Shown here piece by piece: positions 50,812 to 59,180 of a stretch of DNA of 64,000 nucleotides. Each line of letters starts with the position of its first letter. The first letter of the stretch is position 1. Below the pieces are notes generated by a model. It made no database searches. It was not told the origin of the DNA and saw only the letters and a list, made by a program, of their open reading frames with translations. Source of the stretch: Actinoplanes xinjiangensis (GTDB lineage: Bacteria; Actinomycetota; Actinomycetes; Mycobacteriales; Micromonosporaceae); contig NZ_QGGR01000039.1 in assembly GCF_003148685.1 (NCBI RefSeq), positions 18,623 to 82,622 of the forward strand. The letters are read 5' to 3'. The translations under genes were made by a program, and so were the position numbers.

Positions 50812-51784
50812 GAGGGCCGTCGGTCGAGGGCCGTCGGTTGTCGGTTGCTCTTCGATGCGGTGGGCCCGCCTGGCGCCTATGACCTAAGTCGCCAGCGTGC
50901 CGAATGCTTCGATGCGCGCGGAACAGGTGAGTCGCCTTCGGTCATTGCGGGCCGAAGGTGTTGCGGCCCCGTCAGCCTTTGGCTACGCCGGCGGATCGGA
51001 TCGGTCCAGCGGAAATCTCGCTTGGGCATAGCTGGGGGCGTCGCCCCGTCTCAGTGCGAGTTCCAACGGGTGACCCTTGGGCGGCGCTCGCGGTCTGTTG
51101 GAGATGTAGCAGGAGAGCCTCGCGTCTTGAAATCATCCCGTCTCTGTTGAGGTGAGCGGGGATGGGTTGTGTATAGCCAGGCGCCTTCTGTCGTGTGGTC
51201 CACGCCTTGGTTGGCGACGGGTGCGACGCTGCGGTCGGTGCCTTGAATCGCTTGAGTGCTCTGCGGAACCTTACGGCCGCCCGGACCTGTCACGCTCCGC
51301 GGGCCCGATCGTTTTACTCGCCTACGGGCTTCGCTTGCTTCCTGACCAGGTTTGCGGAATGGTCCGAGAACGAGCCCCTGGTGGGAACCCAGTCCGGCCG
51401 CTCAACAGAACTGGACCTAGAGGTCTGGCGAGCGCCCGTGTCCCGCCGCCTCCGCTGAGAAGCAGGTGCAGCTGCCGTCGGCCTCAAACCAACCCTTCCT
51501 GTTTGAGGTTGGATCTCGGGTCCTGTCGTTTTGACACGGGAGAGGTTAGGCCGGTGCCTTCCGAGCGGCTTACCGAGGAGTCTCCCGCCACTCCTTGGTC
51601 TGCGCTTGCCGATTGATCTCAACGGCAATTCGCGGCATCAGAGTGAGGCCTCCCTTTCGCCTATCTGGGACTACTCGTCGACGGGCGGGGGCTGCGATGT
51701 TCGGTCGTCACTGCATCCATATGTTGAGGGAGCAGCGGGTCAGGTGCGCTGCCTCGCGTCATGTCAACGCGCCAGCGTCGGGGC

Positions 51785-51798
51785 GTTTCACGTGAAAC
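51785..51798. promoter_or_regulatory. parS site 3
   Basis: Exact GTTTCACGTGAAAC in gene-free DNA 1.5 kb after parB. Confidence 0.95.
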
Positions 51799-52020
51799 TT
51801 GGTGATCGACATGGCCGGCGCCGACTTCGATGGCCTGGCTGACCTCGGCGGCAATCCACGACGGCATCTTGGCACTCAGGTTACGGTCCTGCTTGTGGTC
51901 GGAGGACGCGGCGACAGGCGTGTTTGAAGTCGTGACCGAGTTATGGAGCTTCTAGTCGAGAAGGCTGCAATTGCACTGGCCGGGCCCATGCTGGATTCCG
52001 GCCAGGAGATCATCATCGCC

Positions 52021-52070
52021 GAGCCGAGCCGAGCCGAGCCGAGCCGAGCCGAGCCGAGCCGAGCCGAGCC
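52021..52070. repeat. 5-bp tandem repeat, ten copies
   Basis: Unit gagcc, ten perfect copies. Confidence 0.97.
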
Positions 52071-52289
52071 ACCAGGCCGCGGTCCAGCGGGTAGTTGGCA
52101 CGGACATTGTTATATGCCGGCACTCGTCGGCTGGCGTTTTCCCGTCCCCATCATTCGAGACTGCCCAGGAAGGACGCATCGTCGATCGACCGGTAGCCCG
52201 CGGCAGCTGTTGAGCAAGCGGTCGCAGTGCACTGCTAGGGAAGCACCGAGCCGCGAAATCGTGGCTTCAGTGAGCACCTTGGCGCGGGC

Positions 52290-52303
52290 GTTTCACGTGA
52301 AAC
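52290..52303. promoter_or_regulatory. parS site 4
   Basis: Exact GTTTCACGTGAAAC, 505 bases from site 3. Confidence 0.95.
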
Positions 52304-52474
52304 AACGCAGACAGTCCTCCGAGGAACGCGCGGTATGGCGAATGTTGGCCTCACTTCGCTCAACTCGGGGAGGACGGCACGGCATGGCCACGCATACGGG
52401 AGTAGCGGCGGCTAGATGAGGTGAAGCAGAGGCGTCGCTGCCTCAGCACTTCCGGATGCCTTTCGAAAATGAAT

Positions 52475-52554
52475 GGTCGACGGGTCGACGGGTCGACGGG
52501 TCGACGGGTCGACGGGTCGACGGGTCGACGGGTCGACGGGTCGACGGGTCGACG
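52475..52554. repeat. 8-bp tandem repeat, ten copies
   Basis: Unit ggtcgacg, ten perfect copies; each contains the palindrome gtcgac. Confidence 0.97.
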
Positions 52555-52796
52555 GGGCCCAGAGATCTCCGCCTAGACCTTCTTGGCTGACTCCGTTGGC
52601 ACTCCGGGGGGAAGAAAGCCGGCGGATGCCTTGCCGTGGCGTGCCTTCCAAGTGGCAGATACGGATCCTTAAGGGGCCTTGGCTGCTTCTCTGGGACAGG
52701 AGTTGGAGTGGCACTGCCTCGTCGCGTGACGCCGAGGACCTTCTTTTAGCTGTGTTTGTGAACAGAGGCCAGAGAGGCTAGCGACGGAAGGCCTGC

Positions 52797-52810
52797 GTTT
52801 CACGTGAAAC
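52797..52810. promoter_or_regulatory. parS site 5
   Basis: Exact GTTTCACGTGAAAC, left border of the 17-copy repeat. Confidence 0.95.
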
Positions 52811-52830
52811 GGCGGCATGGCAAGCTCGCC

Positions 52831-52949
52831 CGGTGCCCGGTGCCCGGTGCCCGGTGCCCGGTGCCCGGTGCCCGGTGCCCGGTGCCCGGTGCCCGGTGCC
52901 CGGTGCCCGGTGCCCGGTGCCCGGTGCCCGGTGCCCGGTGCCCGGTGCC
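52831..52949. repeat. 7-bp tandem repeat, seventeen perfect copies between two parS
   Basis: Unit cggtgcc, 17 uninterrupted identical copies (119 bp). parS sites lie 20 bases to the left and 6 bases to the right. Confidence 0.98.
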
Positions 52950-52955
52950 CGGTGT

Positions 52956-52969
52956 GTTTCACGTGAAAC
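52956..52969. promoter_or_regulatory. parS site 6
   Basis: Exact GTTTCACGTGAAAC, right border of the 17-copy repeat, 159 bases from site 5. Confidence 0.95.
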
Positions 52970-54153
52970 GGCGGACACAAGGTCGCAAGTGCAATCTCTG
53001 GTTCATGGCGCTTATGGGGTCCTAGCCGAGTTGTATCTCGATAAAGGAACACCGCGCAGCCGGAGATTGAGACCGTGACCAAGTCGAGAACCACAGACGC
53101 CAGCGCCGTGTGTGCACCTCAGCCGTCGGTCGATCGTGAACCTCCTGAGCGCTGGTAGAGCCGTGACCTACCGAGTCGGAGCCCATGTCGCGGGCTTTCC
53201 TGGCTGTGTGCACGGGGCGTCTGAGCTGTTATTGCCGCTGTGCGCGACACACCGTGCCCCGGCCGGAAAACACGTCAGTAGCAGCTTGTGTGGGCGACGG
53301 CAGAGGGAGTGGTCCCCCTGGACTCTTCTCGATCGCCACCGTTGCTAAGACCGGAGATGGCTGTTCTGTTGGCCTCGTTGAGCCGGCTCGGACTGGTAGG
53401 CCGACTGGCCGGTGCATCCTTTGACAACTCGTCTCTGGGGACAGCTAGAGCTAGGCAGCCAAGGGTGGCTTGGGGAAGGTGGAACCTTGCGAGCAAGGGC
53501 ATGCTGACTGGAGCCACGAACCAAACGACGGCTTTCGGGAGAAGTACCCGGACGACCCGACTGGCTGGGACCGTGCCAGCGACCATGGCCTACTCAGGAA
53601 TCAGGGGTCAGGATTTGAATCTTGGTCACTTGGGGATGGAAAGAGGGCGCAAGACTAACCGCGGCTACACGATTCTTCTGGCTTGGGACAGTTGCGGGAG
53701 TGATCTCGATAGGAGGTTGGTAGAGCCGGACACTATGGGTTGGATGAAGCCTTGGGCGGGTGGTTTGAATAGCCCCGCTCTCTGATGCGCGTTCATGCGG
53801 TGTGCGTGTCGGCCTCATGGGAGGCAGTTGAGGTGTGGCTGGCTTCGCCGAGCCAAGGGTTGGACTGTGCCGGCCGGGCAGGTTGGTCCTTGACGTCATG
53901 GCAGGTTGACTTGTGAGTTAGCCGTTCTTGGACAGAGTCTCCTCGCTCTGGAGTCTCTGGCTTGGTGACGTGGCGGTCTGGGCTTTGGTGCCGGCCGCCT
54001 GTGATCCAGAGCCACCATCCTTGGATGAGTTTTGTGGCGATGGTTTGTGGAGCCATGCCACTGCCAGTCGAACGCGATCATGACCGAATGGCATATCCGC
54101 GACCCCATGAAGTAGAAGAACGGTACGTGTCAAGGATTTGAGGCCAGCGGGAG

Positions 54154-55149
54154 TTATGCGGCCTGAGGTTCCGGCTCTGGTTTATTGATCCAGACCTGCT
54201 CAGGCAGGTCGAGGATCTTGGGCAGGCGCCGGCTTGTGCTGAAGCGTTCCGGGTGTGCTGCCCAGGCTGCGGCGAGGGTGTCCTCGCGGCCGACGCGGAC
54301 CGTGTGGTGGCGGCCTTGGTGCACCTCGGCCGGAGTGTGCAGGCCAATCCCAGAGTGTCGGTGGCAATTGTTGTACCAGGTAACGAAGTCGGCCATGAAG
54401 GTCCGGGCCTGGGCGAGGGATGCGAACCGGTCCGGGAAGACCGGCGCGTACTTCAGCGTCTTGAACCAGGCCTCGCTGTACAGATTGTCGTTCGACACCT
54501 TCGTCCGTGAGTGCGACCGGGTCACGGTCAGGTCTTCGAGCATGTCAGCGACCGATTTCGAGGTCATCGACGTGCCCCGGTCGGCGTGGACGACGTGCGG
54601 AACGCCGTGAACGTCGAAGATCTCACGCATCATCGACTCGGCGAGGGGTCCTGACTCGCGGGTGTGGACACGGGCGCCGACGATGTATCGGGAGTAGATG
54701 TCGATCATCACGTAGGCGTCGAAGTAGGAGCCCTTCACCGGGCCGGCCAGTTTCGTGATGTCCCAGCTGAACACCTGCCCCGGCCCGTCAGCGACCAGCT
54801 CCGGGCGGGTGCGAGCCGGATGCCGGGCCAGCCGGCGACGCTCGCGGACCTGCCGGTGCTCCCGCAGGATCCGATACATCGTCGCGACCGAGCCGACGTA
54901 GACGCCCTGGTCCAGCAACGCGGCGTAGACCTGCGCCGGCGCCGCGTCGACGAACTCCGGACCGTCCAGCACGGCCAGGACCTGGTCGCGTTCACCCCTG
55001 GTCAGTGCGTTCGCCGGCACCGGACGCGGCCGGCGTGACGGGCTCGGCCGGCGCCGGTCGCGATCGGCGCTGGACCGGGCGATCCCGGTCATCACCGCCG
55101 CGGTTCGGGTCGTGGTCCCCGCACCCGTCAGCGCCTGGAAGGCATCCAT
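54154..55149 (-). CDS. IS3-family transposase OrfB (DDE integrase)
   Basis: 331 residues. The rve catalytic core has the first Asp in FSWDITKLAGPVKGSYFDAYVMID, the second in HVVHADRGTSMTSKSVADML, and the Glu in SNDNLYSEAWFKTLKYAPV. It is preceded by an IS3-type HTH_21 region (AQVYAALLDQGVYVGSVATMYRILREHRQVRERR). The start ATG 55149 overlaps the orfA stop by one base (TGATG). Production of active transposase in such elements normally needs orfA; here orfA carries a stop codon. Confidence 0.92.
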   Translation of the reverse strand: MDAFQALTGAGTTTRTAAVMTGIARSSADRDRRRPSPSRRPRPVPANALTRGERDQVLAVLDGPEFVDAAPAQVYAALLDQGVYVGSVATMYRILREHRQVRERRRLARHPARTRPELVADGPGQVFSWDITKLAGPVKGSYFDAYVMIDIYSRYIVGARVHTRESGPLAESMMREIFDVHGVPHVVHADRGTSMTSKSVADMLEDLTVTRSHSRTKVSNDNLYSEAWFKTLKYAPVFPDRFASLAQARTFMADFVTWYNNCHRHSGIGLHTPAEVHQGRHHTVRVGREDTLAAAWAAHPERFSTSRRLPKILDLPEQVWINKPEPEPQAA

Positions 55150-55553
55150 CAGCGTCTGCCGAGCCCGAACACGTCCGGACCGTCCGGCTCGCTCCTGGAG
55201 ATGTCCTCCAAGAGCTCTTGCGCTTTTCCCATAATCGTCAGCGCCGTCTCCGTTCGCGCCAGCTTCGACCGGGCCTGAGCCAGCTCATGCCGCAACCGGG
55301 CAATCTCGGCCTGCTCCGCCGACGGGCGCCCGACCGTCTCACCAGCCGGTTTGCCCTACAGCAAGCCCGCATCCCGGGCACGGCGCCACTCCGACATCAA
55401 CGACGAGTACAAGCCCTCCCGCCGCAGGAACGCCCCGCCCTCACCAACCGTGACGGCCTGCTCGTAGCCGGAGAGCAGTTCCAGCTTCTGCCCCGGAGTG
55501 AACGACCGGCGTGCCCGCGGACCATCCGAACGCGGACCTTTCCTACGACTCAT
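55149..55553 (-). pseudogene. IS3-family orfA with internal TAG
   Basis: The frame from ATG 55553 encodes a helix-turn-helix protein (SRRKGPRSDGPRARRSFTPG... SGYEQAVTVGEGGAFLRREG... LMSEWRRARDAGLL), then meets TAG at 55356-55358. It continues in the same frame with GKPAGETVGRPSAEQAEIAR and a leucine-zipper-like end to the TGA at 55149-55151. A single base change (for example CAG to TAG) explains the interruption. Without readthrough the product loses its dimerising C-terminus, so the element is probably inactive. Confidence 0.85.
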
Positions 55554-57576
55554 GACCCCATCCTGGGCCGTCACGACGTCAACAGCAGTACTCAACGACT
55601 CTCGATCCTGAACTCGCCCTGTCCGGCGGACTTGCTATGAACCGCTGGCCTCAACTCACCCTGACAGACAGGGGAACCGCGTGGCCTGGTGCAGGCAAGG
55701 CCGGGCGTCTCGATGGCTTGCCGCGGACAGTTTGAGTGGAGGCGAGCCGGCCTATCGGTCGTTGCTGCCACCGGGCCGTCGCGAGCCATGAGCCGGACGA
55801 TCGAGCTCTCCGAGCCGAACGCGGAACGCCGATCGCCTGATACTTAGACACCGTCGGATCGGCAAGTCGCCGAATCGCCATCCCGTAGACATCCGCCGGA
55901 TTGCCGAGATCTGAGCGCCGGTCGCCGAAATCCAGACACCGCGACATGGCGAACAATGTCTTCGGCTGCGTCCTCGCACTCGGTTGCCGCAAGTCGGTAC
56001 TGGATGCGGTGAGTGTCATATGCGTTCGGAGAGAACACCGTGTCGAGCGACCTATCGGTAATGCCGCGGCAGGAATCGGCGCTGAGAAACAGGCATACAG
56101 ATGGTCGTCGACCGCAGGGGCGGCCGCCGGAACCGCGACCAGGGAGGCGCCGGCCATCGCACCAAAGGTTAGAGAAACAGGCCTCTGAAAACCGCGAGTG
56201 AGCTGATGTGGCTCATGGCTGTTGGCATGGGGTGTGCTGCTGGCGGAAACGGGCAGAGTCTCAGCCAGACCGGTGACCGACACTCGCCAGGGTTCCGCCG
56301 GCCGGTTGGCCATGGTCGCCTCTATCGTGCTGAGACGAGGGCGGGCGGAGGCGTACCGAGGATGGCGCGAGAGCGGTGCGTTGACGTCTGCGCAGCCGGA
56401 TTCGAAGATTCTGGCGAGTGGACCGCCTGAGACTGCTCACGTTGAGCGCGTCGATTCCGCGTGGGCAGTCGTGGTGCCCGCTGAAGTTTCGTGGCCAGAA
56501 TCAGCGGAGGACGCGGTGGCCATAGAGGGAAGCCGCGTGCCTCGGTGAGCATGTGTGTCACGGGCAGAGACTGTTTGCGGTTTCGCGTTGGACGGTGCAG
56601 TTGTCTGGCGACTGCACCGACAGCCTTCGAGTATGAGCTGTGCACGCGGGTGTCCGAGTAGAGGTCAGTTTTGATCGGGGAGGTAGGCCGATCGGTTCCG
56701 CCGTGAGGACGTCACCACCTGGCGAGCTGGCGGTCACGCCGTGGGCCTCGGCGACGGAGGTGAGTACGACTCCCTGATGATTCGTTCCGCTCTGGCGAGG
56801 ACTTCGGCCCGGGGAGATTCTCTGTGAACGCGCTGTCCGGGGCGCGAGTTACTGAACGAGTCAGATGGCCATCCCAGTACGTCCAGCCTCAGGCTTGAGA
56901 AGGTGAGCGTTGGTGGACTGGAACGCGGTTGCGACGGTGCGGATACGTAAGACTGGGTCTGCTCGGGCGGCAACGCGGGGCTGATATGCGAGCTGCAGTT
57001 CGCGACTGACAAGGGTGATAGGCGCTTACCACCCGAAAAACGGTCATGGGCCGACCCCTAGTAGGGCCGGTAAGCCGCTGCGCCAGATGATCGCCCGAGC
57101 CGGCTTGGACGCCGACTGGTGTGTCGACATCGACCGCGGCGGCGACGTCGACCTCGGCCTCGACATCGAGCGGGCGTGGGCACTGGCCTATAGCGAGCGC
57201 AGTCCATAGAGCCAACGCCAGCCAGTGCCGGGAGCAGAGGCAGAGAAGTACGGCACGCCCTCGCAGGAGATCAAATTGAGGACGGCGCCGGAGAGGGTGC
57301 GCATCGAGTGGGAACTGCCCGCGAGCCCCCCGCTTAGCACGAGTAGGACTCGCATATGCCGGGCCGTCGGGCCGCGCACCGAGCCAGTCGGCGGGGTGAC
57401 GCGAAGAGTCAGCGGCGGGCTAGCGCTTCGACGCGCGCCGCTGTCTTGGCCCGGAGCCTCGCGGTCGCCGCTGCGCCTTGGGTTGGTGAGAACCGATGCC
57501 CACGAGGCTGGAGATATGCGTGAGGGCCACTATCCACAACCTGTGTGTTGCGCCTGTTGATTCTGGGACTGCTGGT

Positions 57577-57590
57577 GTTTCACGTGAAAC
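57577..57590. promoter_or_regulatory. parS site 7
   Basis: Exact GTTTCACGTGAAAC, between two DnaA-box-like sequences. Confidence 0.95.
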
Positions 57591-57654
57591 GACGCCGATG
57601 TTGTGAGGGTCGTCCACTGCTCTATCCACAGGGCGCGCAAGCGTTCTACGTCGC

Positions 57655-57668
57655 GTTTCACGTGAAAC
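57655..57668. promoter_or_regulatory. parS site 8
   Basis: Exact GTTTCACGTGAAAC, 78 bases from site 7 and 9 bases before a perfect DnaA box. Confidence 0.95.
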
Positions 57669-57815
57669 GAGCGTGCCTGTGGATAACTCCTGTGGATAAC
57701 TTCGGGGCCGGTGTGGGGAAGCACTCATTTTCATCATCGTCGACATGGGGCGGGTCCCTCCGTCGTGCGAAATTGACCCGGGACAGCCTGTCCTGGGCTG
57801 GGCTAAGGTCACGTC

Positions 57816-58493
57816 GTGTCTGAGAACACCTCCTCCCTGCCTGACTTCACGCGCTGGCCGTCGTTCCCGTTCGAGGGCGACATGCGAGTCAAGAAACTCG
57901 CTCCGCCGGTGGAGGTGGAGCCACCGCGGAGTGGGGAGGACGGTTCGGAGTGCGTTGCCTGCGGGACGCCTGACGACTCGTACATCTGGGTCAGTGAACG
58001 ATGGCGCGTCCGTGCCATGGACCGGCCCACCGGTCTGCCGATGGTGTTGATCCTGGAGTGTCGTTCGCACCTGGACCTCGGGGACCTGCCCAACCTGCTG
58101 GCCGCGGAACTCGGCGTCATGACGGTTCGGTTGGAGCGCGCCATTCGGTCGCTGGACGGTGTTGCCCGGGTTCACGTGAATCGCTGGGGAGACGGGTCCG
58201 CGCACCTGCACATGTGGTTTCTGGCCCGGCCCTACGGCCGGCTCCAACTGCGGGGGACCTTCCTGTCGCTCTGGGACGACATACTGCCGGTCATTCCGGA
58301 AGCGCAATGGCGGGAGAACCTGTCACTCGTCGCGGCCTGGCTCGCTGACTTCGGGGGCCAGGCCAACGCCGGCCCGGCGCACATCGAATGGGAATCCCCC
58401 GCCACGATCAACGTCCCCACCACCATGGACTCGGACCCCGACGGCGGCCGCCGCCCGGCGACGCTCGGCGACGTGGAGGCGTCCGAAGGTTAG
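57816..58493 (+). CDS. HIT-like conserved protein of the parB-cwlM interval
   Basis: 225 residues from GTG 57816. An N-terminal CxxC (SECVACGTPDDSYIWV) and the motif NRWGDGSAHLHMWFLARP resemble histidine-triad (HIT) nucleotide-binding proteins, with HLHMW as a shortened triad. Position between parB and cwlM corresponds to an uncharacterised conserved gene in mycobacteria (the Rv3916c position). A nucleotide hydrolase or transferase role is possible but not shown, because only two clear His are in the motif. Its upstream region is the DnaA-box/parS cluster. Confidence 0.78.
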   Translation: MSENTSSLPDFTRWPSFPFEGDMRVKKLAPPVEVEPPRSGEDGSECVACGTPDDSYIWVSERWRVRAMDRPTGLPMVLILECRSHLDLGDLPNLLAAELGVMTVRLERAIRSLDGVARVHVNRWGDGSAHLHMWFLARPYGRLQLRGTFLSLWDDILPVIPEAQWRENLSLVAAWLADFGGQANAGPAHIEWESPATINVPTTMDSDPDGGRRPATLGDVEASEG

Positions 58494-59180
58494 ATCGGAG
58501 GCGGAGCCGGTACCAGGGCGGATGCGGGACTCCGGCCGGGGAGGGCATCTGGAGTAGGCCAACGATCGAGACGGATCAACGACCAGAATGAGACCGGGCC
58601 GGAACAGGCGGCGGCCAGGTAGGCACGCTTCGGAAAGCACGCCGTGGGAGCACGAGTCCACCGGCAAGACGAGGCCGCTGGAAAGACGGGCCGCTGGAAA
58701 GACAAGGCTGCTGTAGGCCGAGTCGGTGACTGCGAGGCCACCGCAGACAAGGCCACCGGCAGACAAGGCCACCGGCCCACCGGATGGGCGCGGAGCCCCA
58801 GAGGACGCGGAGCCGCAACTGCGAGAAGCCCGACAGGCGGCGAAGAGCCCAAGGAGCCGAGCATCTGCGAGGGCGGTGCGGCCGGAGAAGCGAGCGGCCG
58901 GAGAACCGAGCGGCCGGAGAACCGAGCGGCCGGAGAACCGAGCGGCCGGAGAACCGAGCGGCCGGAGAACCGAGCGGCCGGAGAACCGAGCAGCCGGAGA
59001 ACCGAGCAGCCGGAGAACCGAGCAGCCGAAGAAGCGAGCAGCCGAACAGACCAAGCCCTCGGATAGTTAAGAGCCCAAGGCGAGCAGCCAAGTCCGCGCC
59101 GAAGGCGACCCAAAGACGCAAGCCCCGGAACGGCGACAGGCCCGGCGATAACCGCCAGACCTGTCACGTGAAACCAACCG
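58494..59180. other. Intergenic minisatellite region
   Basis: 687 bases without a gene. Degenerate repeats (ggccgctggaaagac and agacaaggccaccggc types, about 58665-58790) lead into the 16-bp repeat at 58878-59053. A degenerate parS-like tgtcacgtgaaac lies at 59161-59173. Confidence 0.7.
58878..59053. repeat. 16-bp tandem repeat, about eleven copies
   Basis: Unit gcggccggagaaccga. Copies start every 16 bases from 58878 to 59038; seven begin gcggcc and the last four gcagcc, with more changes at the right end, a mutational gradient. The unit length is not a multiple of three, so all three frames give a 16-residue protein repeat. Confidence 0.95.

Larger units (their letters stand above)
50275..54127. 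other. Gene-poor region with parS sites and minisatellites
   Basis: No convincing coding region in 3.85 kb; open frames are short and of mixed composition. It contains the parB terminator, four parS sites and four perfect tandem repeats listed separately. Composition is somewhat less GC-rich than coding DNA and may include decayed genes. Confidence 0.7.
54128..55666 (-). mobile_element. IS3-family insertion sequence
   Basis: About 1.54 kb with two genes. Imperfect terminal inverted repeats: left tgtcaaggatttgaggccag (54128-54147, continuing cgg) and, reading the right end inward, tgtcagggtgagttgaggcc (55666-55647, continuing agcgg); they share tgtca and a 13-base ttgaggccagcgg. Ends are TG and CA as in the family. 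No clear target duplication is visible. It is inserted in the gene-poor region between parS sites. Confidence 0.8.
57530..57699. promoter_or_regulatory. Composite DnaA-box and parS cluster
   Basis: In order: ctatccaca 57530-57538; parS 57577-57590; ctatccaca 57622-57630; parS 57655-57668; tgtggataa 57678-57686 and tgtggataa 57691-57699. The last two are exact reverse TTATCCACA boxes. All lie within 170 bases, about 115 bases before the start of the next gene. Confidence 0.88.
55667..57815. other. Gene-poor region up to the HIT-like gene
   Basis: About 2.15 kb with no supported gene; the many overlapping open frames lack coding character. The right end (57530-57699) carries the DnaA-box and parS cluster. 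A possible small frame at 57015-57209 is mentioned under rejected items. Confidence 0.6.

Noticed and set aside
52475..52949. CRISPR array
   Set aside because: The repeats are head-to-tail without spacers and no cas genes are present; they are minisatellites.
52804..53078. Open frames of repeated PGARCPV / HRAPGTG type
   Set aside because: Pure translation of the 7-bp repeat in several frames on both strands; not coding.
57015..57209. 64-residue open frame with a coding-like acidic end (VDIDRGGDVDLGLDIERAW)
   Set aside because: Partly plausible, but short, without ribosome-binding site or known family, in a region full of random open frames.
58168..58181. parS-like ttcacgtgaa inside the HIT-like gene
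   Set aside because: The flanking bases do not complete the 14-bp palindrome and the site is within a conserved coding sequence.
58644..59121. Long repeat-rich open frames on both strands (ERPENRAAGEPSGRRT type)
   Set aside because: All frames are open because of the 16-bp repeat; no evidence of a real protein.
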